Below, one piece after another: positions 23,101 through 34,796 of a stretch of DNA of 64,000 nucleotides. The notes under the pieces are model-generated. The model did not search any database, was not told where the DNA came from, and saw nothing but the letters and a program-made list of their open reading frames with translations. The position numbers and the translations under genes were made by a program. This DNA is from Argopecten irradians (taxonomy: Eukaryota; Mollusca; Bivalvia; Pectinida; Pectinidae), in contig NC_091143.1 in assembly GCF_041381155.1 (NCBI RefSeq), positions 32,117,331-32,181,330 of the forward strand. Reading direction: 5' to 3'. Position 1 is the stretch's first letter. Each line of letters starts with the position of its first letter.

Positions 23101-23741
23101 ATCAAATAAACAGCACGTGTTGGAGTTATTCATATAGTCTAGCTCTACGTTAATCTCAGTATTTATCAGAATCGATATATCGACAACACACGTGCAGACA
23201 AAACATTTATAAATCGAATTCATCGAAATAAAAACATCAAGATACGCTATTTTAGAATTTTATCTGGTGTTTATTTACATCTTTGGATATTAAAAATAGA
23301 AAAATGGCAAAGGTCCAAGGTTTTATTTATATCTAAGATTAATTCAGCGAATGACATAAATTCCTGCAATGATTAACTAAATAGCATCTCGACCAACACA
23401 TACCTTTTGGTATCGAAAGTTCTTAAACCCGAGTTAACTCGTATATAGCATTATTGATAAAATAGTGATAGCTACAACAGGTGAAGGAGAGATTACAAGG
23501 TCACACGCCACACGTGGTCTCTCTTTCTCTTTCGCAGACAACTGAGACAATAACAATAATATTTATTTGCTCAGAATTTCTTTGAATACACTAACCTCTG
23601 GTATTGAGGAGGCTAAGATGTAGTATAGGAGCTTTTCTTCGTTTGGAAATCAGGAATAGTTAAAATTCTTAATATAAACTAATCGTGATAAGGTCTTAAT
23701 TATTTTTAGTAACATTTTGTTACACGAAAGATGAAGTGAAG
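23101..23741. other. No gene recognised
   Basis: AT-rich with a short CT-rich tract near 23517-23538. Confidence 0.4.
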
Positions 23742-23990
23742 AAGTGGGACGACTGGTTCCCCCGTTGCCAGTATATTGTGACAAGGTGAATGTATTGCTT
23801 GGTGCCTTTGGCGGCATGCTTCAGTGATTTAACACTATAAAATGACAAGAGTTTCACTATACAATAAGACACAACACGAATATACCACAAAATGGTATGC
23901 TCCTAAAACATGCGATTCGACCTTATACACACAACACACCTTATACATGACTCTGGCTGTTAATAGGAAATACATGTAACCAAACCAAAT
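23742..23990 (+). mobile_element. SINE-1, 3' half, diverged
   Basis: AGTGGGACGACTGGTTCCCC, TTGGCGGCATGCTTCAGTG, GACACAACACGAATATACC and CTGTTAATAGGA follow the consensus order; the tail is eroded. Confidence 0.7.
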
Positions 23991-25171
23991 GTATTAGCAG
24001 TGAGAATTTTGTTTAAGAACTATCTGTTGATATTACTGTATAAAAGTAGTGTTTATATGAATGATAAATTGTGGTAATTTATGACCGATAATTCCAGTAA
24101 ACGTTTTTTATACGTGTGTGCTTTGGGAAACCCTGTCCTATATATAAATTCCTATTTTACAGTGTTATCCTACTTAAGCGTACAGTTGTTACCAAGCAGG
24201 ATATGACAACAGGTAAATTGACTCGTTGTTAAATGCCACAAAGCAGCTAAGATAAGTCACGTACGATTGAGGTAAAATCGAAATGTGTGTTAGTGTGAAC
24301 TTTATAAAGTTAGGAATCCCGTCATTACTGGAAGTACTGTCAGTGGTGAATGAAAATGAAGGGACAAACGTGTTATTACGGTGTAGTGGACTATCATGCA
24401 AGCGAAAATCTAGGAATTATGAATGATATAGTAAACTTTTGAATAATTTGCGCCTTGTGAAAAAAATAGAGTTGACACAGAGAGACATCATTGTTTCGAA
24501 ATATTTATCGAGTTAATTAAGAAGTTGGTAGCTGAATGATTATTTATTTTACCGCTCTACACACACGCGTGTATTACAGTTGTATGATATTTAGATTTGG
24601 TGACTTACATTGAGCAATAATACGTAGTATACGCGCTAGTGTCTCTTTCCTTTTCATCATATAATCATGCTAAATATAAGGTGCATCATTGTATATATTT
24701 GCGTTATCTCTGTTGCGGGAAGGTATCAATTGGGACTTTGAGGGCAAACTTTTCGTGGTTTTCTCTGAAAACATATGACGTTACATTCATAAGAATTACG
24801 TAACACTCAGTACCCTTCGCGCAAGGACGCATACCTCTGTAATATACAAATACAGAAAATATAAAGAAAGGCACAAAGTGGTACAATTACTTATACAATT
24901 TCCGACATTAGTCAACTGGAAAATTGCTGGGCGGGCTAGTGATCAAATATATTCTTCTTCTGAAGCATGCGATGTCAAAATCAATACCACGAATAAGACG
25001 ATAATACCTTGTCACAGAAACCAAACTTAACGATTCGAAGTATTAGTGGAACACATGCCCTTTTAAATGAGAACCATATTCAATTCTGCATTTTCATAGT
25101 ACATAGTTATCTGCACTTCCGGGTAGGTATTGATTGTGACGTCACACGTTTGTGAATGTAACGTTATAATT
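23991..25171. other. No firm gene
   Basis: A 47-codon plus-strand ORF (ATG at 24283) contains NENEGTNVLLRCSG, which faintly recalls an Ig-domain B strand; the opposite strand is also open. See findings. Confidence 0.3.
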
Positions 25172-25345
25172 TTGTTTTATTAGTTTAACGTCCTATTAAC
25201 AGCCAGGGTCATGTAAGGACATGCCAGATTTGTTGTTTGAGGAAAGCCGGAGTACCCGGAGAAAAAGCACCGATCAGCGGTTAGTAACTGGCAACTGCCC
25301 CACATGGGATTCGAACTCGCTACCCAGAGGGACAACGTGATATTG
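25172..25345 (-). mobile_element. SINE-2 (tRNA-derived head), minus orientation
   Basis: On the minus strand a B-box-like GAGTTCGAATCCC is followed by a body with GGGTACTCCGGCTTTCCTC and a 3' tail GTCCTTACATGACCCTGGCT, GTTAATAGGACGTTAAAC. The body differs from SINE-1, but the 3' tail of about 40 bp is the same. The GGAGTACCCGGAGAAA signature is widespread in molluscan SINEs. Confidence 0.7.
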
Positions 25346-25641
25346 GCTCACAAAAAATGACGTGACAATGCATACCTACGCAAAAACGGTAGTGACTGTA
25401 ATATTCAGAATACATATGAAAAGCTGACTAAATCTCGTTTTATTAAGTATAATAAATGTTCAATTCCGCAACAGGCTACTACAATGCTTACTCTATTTAC
25501 TGTTTTAATAACTTGCCTGTACTATAACCCTATGTGGACATATCATGGCGTTGAAATATTCTGGATATACATTGTATGATATTACTGATTTTGTCTAGTT
25601 TTATTGGTCTAAGGCATGGTAATATCATCGGAACTGAAACA

Positions 25642-26022
25642 TTTGTTTGTTTCATTAAATGTAATGTCTTAATAACAGCAAGGGGCTTTTAAGGACAGCC
25701 TCCAATATTTCGGTATGTTGCTAACATTGTGAAATGTATGGTGCGTGTATTGGGAGGCTGTAGTATATTCGTGTACAACTCATGCCCTTCTTATATTTCA
25801 CATTATGCTGACAACTGGCAAACCAGTGCTAAGCAGGAACAGAAACTACCACTTTTATAGACTATGGTGTGTCTCGGCCAGGGGACAGAACCCAGAACAT
25901 TTTGCACAGGGGCAAACGCTCAATCGAAGGCCGGAAATGAGGTGGTGTAAGGGAGACATAAGGATGAAGAGAAAAGAAAATATCCTGAATTTAGTAGCCT
26001 CTAATGATCATAACGCCTACCT
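25642..26022 (-). mobile_element. SINE-1, near full-length, diverged
   Basis: Contains the tail, the CGTGTATTGGGAGGCTG segment, the CCAGGGGACAGAACCCAGA segment (minus of the B-box-like GGGTTCTGTCCC), GCAAACGCTCAAT and the 5' head CTAATGATCATAACGCC. Part of the middle is deleted. The 124-residue ORF here (25745-26119) is SINE translation. Confidence 0.75.
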
Positions 26023-26650
26023 AATGAGGAAACAGACAATCATATTCTTATGGGTTGAAATTAATTTTTTGTTAAAAGTATATCAGACTGTTTGCACCAT
26101 GAGTCATTCGATAGGTTAGAAGTATTTTTGGCAGTTTATTGGAAAAGTGTTGCAACACTTAAATTTATATTTCCTTTTTTCATATTGTTCATGATATTTC
26201 TATTTGAGAAACACACAAAACATAAATTATTGTATTTGTCAGCTATGAACTAATCGAATGAGTCTCTTACGCCTTTTATGTATTGTGTAGTTTTGTATAG
26301 AATAGTTCATTATATGATACTTTCAATGTAATTTAATTTAATACGCAGTGTAATGTAAATTCCCGTAAATTGCAATGTAATTATATTTTTCAATGTAGTA
26401 TTAATATTATATAATTCATTTGCGCATGATGTAGTTTTATGACTTAATTATTTTGTTTGTGTTTTCATATTGATTACATTTCCTTGCTTCATTTGGACAA
26501 AATTACCATTTGCTTGGACTCTTATTTCCAACATTGGTGTATTTTTCGTTTTCTAAGTATCAATATTTTTTTATAATTCAATTTTGCTTGTTACGAGCAT
26601 TTTCATTGGCTTAAAAAATTACTTTATCAGCCCATAGAGGAAAAAATGGT
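26023..26650. other. No gene recognised
   Basis: Very AT-rich. Confidence 0.4.
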
Positions 26651-27412
26651 GTCGCCGTTTGTAACGTTGCTTCTGATAGGCTGAGATGACGGCGTAATGA
26701 TTTCAGACAAAAGAGTCCCAAAATGACTTTGAGTATTGAAGAGATTATCTTTAGTAAATTGAATTATATGGGTTTATTTGACTAGATTTTTTATGTTATG
26801 GAGATATAGCACAAAAATCTGAATACAGTCAGATTTTTGTGTTATATCTCCATAACATAAAAAAATCTATTCAAGTTAATCCTTAATTATTGTAAATAAA
26901 GTATCGCAATATATATATGTTTTTCTGATTGCATGAGTAACATGATATGTGTGATATTCTTTAGACAATAATCTCTTAAACATTTTTTTGTATTTTGTGC
27001 TGTAAACAACGAGAGAAAATATAATATCTTGAATTTAGTCGTCTATTACGATCATGCAATAGGGGAAGCAGAGCAGACACAATTCTATCCCCTACCTACA
27101 AAGGACACAGACAATACTATCCTTGTTGAAATCATTATTTAAGAATTAACTTGAATAGATTTTTATGTTATGGAGATATAACACAAAATCTGAGTGTGCT
27201 CTAAATAAACCGCGAAGCTGTTTATGATGAGAGTACACTCAGATGTTTATGTTATATCTCCATAACATGAAAACCTATTTAAATTAATCATTATAATTCA
27301 ATTAACTAAAGATAATCTCTTCTATATTAAAAATTCTTTTTGGGACTCTGTTGTCTATGAAGTCATTACGCCGTCATCTCAGCCAATCAGAAGCAACGTT
27401 ACAAACGGCGAC
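26651..27412. mobile_element. Large foldback element with nested palindromes
   Basis: The outer arms are 26651-26785 and 27275-27412 (GTCGCCGTTTGTAACGTTGC against its complement at 27412, then GAGATGACGGCGTAATGA, AGAGATTATCTTTAGT). Each outer arm is joined to its own inner hairpin. The left hairpin has 32-base arms at 26791-26822 and 26829-26860 with a 6-base loop and one mismatch; the right has arms near 27163-27200 and 27232-27269. A SINE-1 head fragment sits in the centre. A related broken arm occurs at 47995-48330. Probably a non-autonomous DNA element able to extrude cruciforms. Confidence 0.8.
27011..27102 (-). mobile_element. SINE-1 5' head fragment inside the foldback
   Basis: ATCTTGAATTTAGTCGTCTA, TTACGATCATGCAATAGGGG and CCCCTACCTAC match the minus strand of the SINE-1 head. 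Confidence 0.55.
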
Positions 27413-27653
27413 TAAAAAGCAAAATAAGAAAAATATCTTTGATCTTTTAAATCATTTTTTTGTATTATGTGCTGTAAACAACGAAATAGTCAAGGGTCTA
27501 TACTAGTTTTCTTGCATTACTAAAACACATTTTGTGATAACCTTCTCAAATATCTGTATATAATGAATCATTTAGGATATTGTGATACTGAAAATAATAA
27601 CAATAGTATATACCAGCGTTTCATGTATACATTATAAAACTGTTGCTCGCTAG

Positions 27654-27959
27654 CTGAGAAATTCCGACGATGCGAACCCTACGGAGTGGACAACCTATAG
27701 CAATTCATCGTCCCAAGGTCACTACATACAGAGTAAACAACCTGTTTGCTTGTTCACTGGTATGTGGCTACCAGGAACCGACTGTCAAGGGACAATGCTC
27801 GGAATGCACAATACTTCCCATCTAGATCTGTCCGAAGACACACTCCAAATCATCCAAAATTCGCAGTTGCATTTTAAAGGTATGTCTGTTGGCATCCATG
27901 TACCTTTCCGAGCTGGAGTTGACATGATATACGTTTGCATCAAAGGACCAGTTATATAG
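27654..27959 (+). CDS. Candidate terminal coding exon, 101 residues
   Basis: After an acceptor-like TGTTGCTCGCTAG the phase-0 frame stays open for 101 codons to TAG at 27957-27959. Local GC content is clearly above the flanks. The product runs LRNSDDANPTEWTTYSNSSS, QGHYIQSKQPVCLFTGMWLP, GTDCQGTMLGMHNTSHLDLS, EDTLQIIQNSQLHFKGMSVG, IHVPFRAGVDMIYVCIKGPV, I. It has two N-glycosylation sequons (NSS, NTS) and three or four cysteines, and no transmembrane segment. A possible internal donor (TTTAAAG|gtatgt at 27879) could make it an internal exon instead. A canonical AATAAA at 28067-28072, about 108 bases after the stop, supports a 3' end. A second plus frame (MRTLRSGQPIAIHRPKVTTY...) is open for about 50 codons. 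Family not recognised. Confidence 0.4.
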   Translation: MRNSDDANPTEWTTYSNSSSQGHYIQSKQPVCLFTGMWLPGTDCQGTMLGMHNTSHLDLSEDTLQIIQNSQLHFKGMSVGIHVPFRAGVDMIYVCIKGPVI

Positions 27960-28066
27960 TGTTGGTGCGGAAAAATCGCGAGGTTTATCGAGTGTTCATT
28001 TGGAAAGTTCATGTCCACTCCCTACGTCCGAATGGTTTTATGTATTTGTCAGTTAATCTATGTGTA

Positions 28067-28072
28067 AATAAA
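28067..28072 (+). terminator. Candidate poly(A) signal AATAAA
   Basis: Lies about 108 bases past the stop of the 27654-27959 frame and before a GT/T-rich stretch (TTTTGTGATAATTAATATCTTG). Confidence 0.35.
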
Positions 28073-28378
28073 TTGCAAATTTTGTGATAATTAATATCTT
28101 GATGTAGCTTAAGTCTACAGATGTATATAAAATATACAAACTTTTATTGTGCATTTCCGCTAATTACGCGAAATTCGTTTGATCGCGAACATTTGTCCCG
28201 CGCGTAATGTCTTTTTGTAAATCAGGAACTGTGTAGCTTAAAGCCTGATGGTGTATTAATCGTGAAAATACCACAACAGCGAAAGTTTAATAAATGTAAA
28301 ATACGAAATGAAATACGTACAAAAATATCTAGTAATTCGTTAAATCAAATATGCAACAAAACATGTTATTTATTGACA

Positions 28379-28562
28379 AGTCCTGTAGGTAAGGCGTAAG
28401 AATTTTACCAGCTGGCCCTCTTACATGATCGTAAAAGGCGACTAAATTTAGGATCTTTTCTTTCTTCTTACCTGACTTTCTTCTTCCTAACGTCTTCCTT
28501 CAAATTACCTCACTTTTTTTGGCCTGTTAATAGGACATTAATTGATTCAAACAAACAAGCAA
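28379..28562 (+). mobile_element. SINE-1 with internal deletion (head joined to tail)
   Basis: The head (CATGATCGTAAAAGGCGACT, CTTCTTCCTAAC) runs to CCTCACTTTTTTTGGCC and jumps directly to CTGTTAATAGGACATTAATT and the CAAA tail. A further head fragment lies at 28606-28676. Confidence 0.75.
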
Positions 28563-28676
28563 ATATTTATTGACTTTTCTGCAAAATAAAAGTTGCTATT
28601 GCTAGATACCGTTGTAGGCGACCAAATTCGGGATATCTATCTTTTCTCTTCTTCCTAACTGATTTTCTGTTTCCTA

Positions 28677-29043
28677 CAATCTGATGAAATACAGATCCTT
28701 ACAGGACACTCCTTTTTAAAAATGATTCCACAACATCTCATAAGGAGTCACATTCAGGTGACCTTTATAAACCACCTATACTTCAGATTAGATACATTTC
28801 CTTCACATAGCTACGAGAAATAAAAACGACATTTCGCCCCAAAATACATTAACATTAAGTTCTTTTCTGTTCTGTGGGCGAGATCACAACACACGAAAAT
28901 AAGTCTCTTTTACAACCATTTCGTCCCCAGAAATTCACTTCCAAGAATCTAAAGGCAGCTATCTGGTTGGTCTTTTCGAAAGGTCACAGAACGTGACCCC
29001 TCAAGGGATGTTGTGACTAAGGATGTGTATTTTAATCAGATTG
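28677..29043. mobile_element. hAT-like MITE, copy 2
   Basis: The ends are CAATCTGATGAAATACAGAT and GTATTTTAATCAGATTG, with the GGTCACAGAACGTGACCCC and CATTTCGTCCCC internal blocks. About 367 bp. Confidence 0.8.
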
Positions 29044-29082
29044 TTTTACCTAACGGTTACTTTGACACCATTTCAATTTTGA

Positions 29083-29580
29083 CTGGCCCTGCAGGTAGGC
29101 CATTAGAACTGTACCTGCTGCCTCTATTTCATGATCGTAAAAGGCGACTAAATTTAAGATTTTACCTTTTCTCTTTCTCCAAACTGACTTTATCTTTCCC
29201 AATGCCTCCCTTTGCACCGCCACAATATTGGCCTTGAATTGAGCGTTCGCCCCTGTGAGGAAGGCTCTTGGCTCTGTCCCCTGGCCGAGACACACCAAAG
29301 TGGACGTTTCTGCTCCTGCTTAGCGCTCAGCAAACAGGGAGTGGGACGACTGGTTCGCCCGTTGTCAGTATGAGTATTATGTGACCGGGTGGGTTGTGTT
29401 GCCCGGTGTCATCGGCGGCATGCTTCAGTGATATAGCACTATAAGAAGGGCAACAGTTCCACAATACAAGAAGGCACAACACACAACACGAACATACCGT
29501 AGTCTCCCAAAACACGCACCCCGCACTTCACACTGCATACATTTGAGGCCGTCCTTACATAACCTTGGGTGTTAATAGGA
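29083..29580 (+). mobile_element. SINE-1, first unit of a head-to-tail dimer
   Basis: From CTGGCCCTGCAGGTAGG through the tRNA-like head (GAATTGAGCGTTCGCCCCTG then CTCTGTCCCC), CGGCGGCATGCTTCAGTGAT and GTTAATAGGA. It lacks the CAAA tail and is joined directly to the second unit. Confidence 0.9.
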
Positions 29581-30139
29581 CTGGCCCTGCAGGTAGGGCG
29601 TTAGAATTGTACCTGCTGCCCCTATTGCATGATCGTAAAAGGCGACTAAATTTAGGATCTTATCTTTTCTATTCTTCCTACCTGACATTATCCTTCCTAA
29701 TGCCTCCCTTGGCACCGCCTCACTTTTGGCCTTGAATTGAGCGTTCGCCCCCTGTGAGGAAAGCTCAGGGTTCTGTCCCGTGGCCGAGACACACCAAAGT
29801 TTATAAAAGTGGAAGTTTTTGCTCCTGCTTAGCGTTCAGCAAACAGTGAGTGGGACGACTGGTACGCCCGTTGTCAGTATAATGTGACCGGGTGGGGTGT
29901 GTTGCTTGGTGTCTTCGGCGGCATGCTTCAGTGATATAACACTATAAAAAGGGCAACAGTTCCACTATACAAGAAGACACAACACGAACATACCGCAGTC
30001 TCCCAAACACGCACCTCGCACAACATACACGCAGCACTTCACATACATGGGAGGCCTTTACATGACCATACATGTTGATGCCGTCCTTACAACAACCCTG
30101 GCAAAGTTAATAGGACGTTAACATAATAAACAAACAAAC
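29581..30139 (+). mobile_element. SINE-1, second unit of the dimer, full length
   Basis: Complete copy from CTGGCCCTGCAGGTAGGGCG to the AATAAACAAACAAAC tail, about 560 bp. The B-box-like GGGTTCTGTCCC lies in the head region. The first and second units differ enough that they are not a very recent duplication. Confidence 0.9.
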
Positions 30140-30486
30140 TCAATTTTGACCTAGATGTGAGCATTCGCCTCTGTGACGAAACAACAGCTGATAAAAAATT
30201 TACTCCAGCTCAATGTTTATAATAATAAAAACGTGGGACGACATGTTTTCCCGTTGTAAATCAACCAAATGAATATATGAAATGCACGAACAAAAGGTAT
30301 CCCAGTTTTCATTACATTAAATTTTGATAAAATATGATATTTTAGAAATTGATTCTCTCTTTGAAAGTCGATTTTGAAGGAAACAATCCATAGAGAAAAG
30401 CATTTATTTGAGATAATTTACATAACGATTTCGAACAAACAAACTATTACAGTATATTTCTATATTGATTGTTCAATGAAATAAAC

Positions 30487-30706
30487 ATGAGGTCCATTGG
30501 GCATGTATAGTTCACCAGGTGAAGCACACAAACTAAAAAGACTTTTCATATGAATTAAATACCTTCATTCCCACAGAAGAAACTGAATTTTAAAGAATTT
30601 TTCTTTATTTTCTTAAAGATATTCATAACTAACAGGAATTTTTGTGAAAAGTTGGCGGACGACGGACGTCGCGCCATGACATGAGCAAAGGGCGAGGTGA
30701 GCATAA
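30487..30706 (+). mobile_element. Minimal pearl-like element related to family B
   Basis: The start (ATGAGGTCCATTGGGC, GTATAGTTCACCAGGTGA) and end (GGCGGACGACGGACGTCGCG, CCATGACATGAG, GGTGAGC) match the ends of the family B element at 54368-55803. It has no tandem core array, only about 130 bp of AT-rich filler. Confidence 0.6.
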
Positions 30707-32343
30707 AATAAAACAAATACAAATAAGATAGAACATGTACGTATGGCTTAATAAGCATAATGTGTGCAGAGTAGGTAAATCTCATTATTTGTTAGGGTTT
30801 TGGTGTACTTGGGTTGTGAGATATTTCTTTGATAGCCTGTTTTACCTCCAATCCTTGCAGTCATGGTTATAGCCTTTTACAATAGAAGTTGCGTAATATC
30901 CTTGAAATGAATTTTACATCCATTTCAACCCAGTGGAGGTGGTGAGTTCATCCAGATTTTACTTCGATCTGCATATATCTTTGAGGAAAAGAATGATTTC
31001 TACTCCGGGACCTCTAAGTCTTTGTCTTTAAGAATGTTAAATGCAAAACTTAAATTGCTGTTGAAAAATCGATTTTGTTGAGTTCGGATTACGATTATTT
31101 TTCAATGATAATGCATTGATCCACTCATGCATCATATTTCTCCATTGTTGTCACCAAAATATACCTCTGTTTTTCATTTTTTAAGTCCATACCCACACCA
31201 ACACCCCACCAATACTCCTTCCTGTTCCTGTGAACACCCTGTCAAGAGTCTTTATCAACTTTTACATCATTTGGGATTATTTATACATTTTTGGCTAAAA
31301 ATCGATTCAGAATATAACTCCCATGCCTTACATATATATGACATCAATAAAGATATTAAAATAGTATTGCGTTATTATTTGTTTGTACCCCGGACATTTT
31401 TTTGGTTGCAAAAGTGTTTTTTTTTTTTTTTTTTTTCATTTTTTCTATACTCAATTTAATTAAAATACAAATGTAAAATATTTAAAAGATGTTTATGGAT
31501 ATTATATGTTATAATTTGTGATGATAAGGGGTAGGAAAAATAACTATCATTTATTTTTTTGAAAAGTTTTAATGAATTTTAGTACTGAAATGACTAATCA
31601 TCTAAAATTTAGAAAACAAAAATACAAACTATTTAATGAAATTAATACTCTTTTTTGATAAATTGATGGTTTTATGCAGTTTCTACGAGCTGTAATCCAG
31701 TTGGTACAAAATTCATGTACTTATGTAGAAAATAATGAGATAGTCAAATGATTCTTCGACTTCCAGAACCTCTTTAAGAGGTATCAAGGATCAAAACTTA
31801 AAGTAGGTCAAATTAGTTATCAAAAGTACTATGGAAGAATTTCAGAGGACATGCAACTGTATAATATATGAGATGAATTCGATAAATGTATTACCACACA
31901 AACTTAAATATAACACCCACTACATATATCAATACATCGATATAATCATTCAATGAAACGACTTATACCAATATATTTTTACTGAGGTCTTGTTTTCTAG
32001 AAATGAAATATTATCCTCGATAGGCTCTATCATGTGAAAGTTTAAAGCAGATTTTAGTGTTGGATGATGATACTTTACTATCATTAAATATAACCATACT
32101 TTTGTATACTTGGCTTTCATTTCGGTAAGGAAGGCATGCTTTGCAAATTTTTGTAAGCCTGGTCAACTTAATCAAACAAAGGTATGTGAGGAGCATGCTT
32201 GTTACAAAGCTAACGAGTTCCTCAAAACGTAAGTATCATGAATGTCAAAGAAAATACAAAATACTATACATTGTAACTAAAAAATAATTAATAAATATTC
32301 CATAATATTACATAAGACTAGATATAGTAGGTATATAACTCTA
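30707..32343. other. No gene recognised
   Basis: AT-rich, with a poly(T) tract near 31421-31437. Open frames here lack splice or start support. Confidence 0.4.
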
Positions 32344-32562
32344 GGGCCGTTTTCGTTTAGTCGGAACAACCGGTTCGACCGTTTGTTGAAGTTTAAATCC
32401 TGACCGACCTGCAGTTTTTCTTACAGACCTGTGAGGGCTTTGTCAAGACTCGTCTGAAAACAATATAAAATCATCAGGTCTGTCTTTAATCCATGAACGA
32501 ACAACAATCCATAAACGAACAACTTGGTCCAACCAGTGAAACCGTATAATCGAAAACTGCCC
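32344..32562. mobile_element. TIR element of about 220 bp (GGGCCGTTTTCG ends)
   Basis: The left end GGGCCGTTTTCGTTTAGTCG and the complement of the right end (GGGCAGTTTTCGATTATACG) form inverted repeats of about 37 bp at roughly 75% identity. The minus-strand ORF of 82 codons over it (32421-32669) is explained by the element. Confidence 0.65.
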
Positions 32563-32680
32563 AGTTTTAACCTGGGCTGTAACTCTTCATTTAAAACACC
32601 AATGTCAACAATAGCCTTATCCATTGCGAGTAAAGGGCGCCACGTATTTCCGCTAACTGTAAATGTCACTAGTTATACAG

Positions 32681-32753
32681 GTCCCCGTAGCGCAGCGGAT
32701 AGCGCGCTGGACTTCTAATCCAGAGGTCGCGGGTTCGAATCCCGCCGGGGATG
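32681..32753 (+). tRNA. tRNA-Arg (anticodon TCT), isolated copy
   Basis: 73 bases, intronless, with a complete cloverleaf. The acceptor stem GTCCCCG pairs with CGGGGAT (one G-T), D stem GCGC/GCGC, anticodon stem CTGGA/TCCAG, loop CTTCTAA with anticodon TCT at 32714-32716, variable loop AGGTC, T stem GCGGG/CCCGC and loop TTCGAAT. Internal A box TAGCGCAGCGG and B box GGTTCGAATCC are intact. A T6 Pol III terminator follows within about ten bases. It decodes AGA (and AGG by wobble). The sequence is identical to the copies at 50416 and 52622, although flanks are unrelated beyond ATACAG just upstream. Confidence 0.97.
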
Positions 32754-33452
32754 CTGATTATTTTTTATTTTTAGGGTTAAAATAAAATTCATATTGCTGA
32801 GATCATACACAAGTGTGAACTTATATGAATTCTGAAGTTAACCGCTATTAGTATTGATTGAAGGTAATTGTTAACATGTTTTTGGAATATAAAATAGTAG
32901 AAGAAATTGCGAATGTTGGAAGACATTGATAATAATATGTCTATTCCCATTTATGTCTAAAACTTCACACTATTACAATTTTGCTTCTGGTTCACTTCAG
33001 GATGGTTGAATTCAAAAAAACTTTTCAACATAGGGTCTTAAGAATCGTTAAAGGCTGTACCGGATGGTTCATTTCCCCCACCTGGGTTGACCTGTCTTCC
33101 ATGTATGAAGATCCAGTGCCTTGTTGTAACGGAGAGCCTTAAAGATTTTGATACATCGCTCTAACACCAGGTGGACCAATATATCAATATTACATTGTCA
33201 CAATAACTATATAAACAAACTAAGCTAAAATGAAGTCTATGTGGGTACAAAAGACACCAAACAAGTGACCATTCTGACGTCACTAATATGGCATGGTAAC
33301 GTCCATTTATCACCCTCATAATGGCTGTCTAATCTTGTGGAGTGTATCGTCGTTGATAAACTGTTTTATTGGTCTAACTTTTTAAAGTTTATACAAAGAC
33401 CCCCAAAATGAGCTTATACTGTAAATATAAGCATTTTACTGTTTTCTAATAA

Positions 33453-33562
33453 AATGTATGGTCTAACGATGCCAGAGTTTTGTAGACAATCAATAAATAA
33501 AGCGTGCTAGCGCATTATGAAGAATGTCTTCAAAGCTCTGGCATCTATATAGACCATACATT
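33453..33562. repeat. Short foldback repeat
   Basis: Arms 33453-33487 (AATGTATGGTCTAACGATGC, CAGAG) and 33526-33562 are inverted copies with a few mismatches; the loop is about 38 bases. Confidence 0.75.
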
Positions 33563-34130
33563 CCATAAAAGATATTATTATTCCGTAAGAATGAAGTAAG
33601 AGGTTCAAGTGCCTTATAATACACGAAGAGAGATATAAGTCAAAGGTCAAGATCTACTAGGTCATAGTTATCTAATAGAACCAGCATTAAAACCATACGC
33701 ACCCTAAGTTTAAAGTGGTGGACAAAAGATACTTAAATTATGATTTATAATTAACGAGTCGGCATAATGAAATGATAGGTATAGCACAAGATTTGCTGTT
33801 CACTCTTTTCGACTAAATGTTTGACCTTCTTTCTAATTAATTATTGTATTGTTATACTTTTTTTCTTTTTTGTTTTGTTTTGTTTTTATAAATCATTATC
33901 ATATGGGCCTTCCGTCTGTCTTTCCCAAAAGTGTAAAAAAATTAGTAAAGTTGGGTTAACCTCCTGCCCTCTAAACCAAAAAAAAAAAAAAAAAGGAGAC
34001 GAAAATAAGGCAAATCATTGAAAGTGAAATGATTGCTTTTCCTGCAATCAAACAATATTTAACAACGACTTTTAAAAGGCCCATGGATATTAAACAGTTA
34101 GTTTAACATAGAAAAATTACCAAATTAAAA

Positions 34131-34750
34131 ACATTACAATAAGATGTTTTTGTTAGAAAAAAAAATTCCCTCATTGATCTGTATATATGTAGCAGCTATG
34201 CAATCTTGGTACTCTGGGTGTACTATGTCCAATTGTAATTTGACTTTCCTAATAAACATGTTACTAAATAAATGATTTCAGGAAATATAAATTTGAAATG
34301 AAAAACTTATTTTACGATTTTGAAATGATATATACACATCCGTTCCATATTGAAAAGTTAAAAAAAAATGGTTTAGTAAAAATCTATTTAGGAAGTTTTT
34401 TTTTTGTGTATTGAATATCAGTATTAAAATATTTAAGCATGATATAATATGAACTCTCTATTTCAAATATAGTAAACAAATCATCAACTTTATAATACAT
34501 TACAATAAGATGTTTTTGGTAGAAAAAAAAACGTCCCCCATTGATCTGTATATATGTAGCAGCTATGCAATCTTGGTACTCTGGGTGTACTATGTCCAAT
34601 TGTAATTTGACTTTCCTAATAAACATGTTACTAAATGAATGATTTCAGGAAATATGAATTTGAAATGAAAAACTTATTTTTACGATTTTTAAATGATATA
34701 TACACATCCGTTCCATATTGAAAAGTTAAAAATATGGTTGAGTAAAAATC
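34131..34750 (+). repeat. Direct duplication, offset 366 bp
   Basis: ACATTACAATAAGATG, GATCTGTATATATGTAGCAG and CATCCGTTCCATATTGAAAA recur in order from 34131 and from 34497. A linked block (AGCATGATATAATATGAACT at about 34436) appears again at about 35953, so a larger segment was duplicated. Confidence 0.85.
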
Positions 34751-34796
34751 TATTTTGAAAGTGAATCTTTTTTCTGATGAAGACTTCAACTATTAT

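Noticed and set aside
25745-26119. 124-codon plus-strand ORF
   Set aside because: It lies almost entirely inside a minus-oriented SINE-1 copy.
32421-32669. 82-codon minus-strand ORF upstream of the tRNA
   Set aside because: Most of it lies within the TIR element at 32344-32562, whose inverted ends generate the frame.
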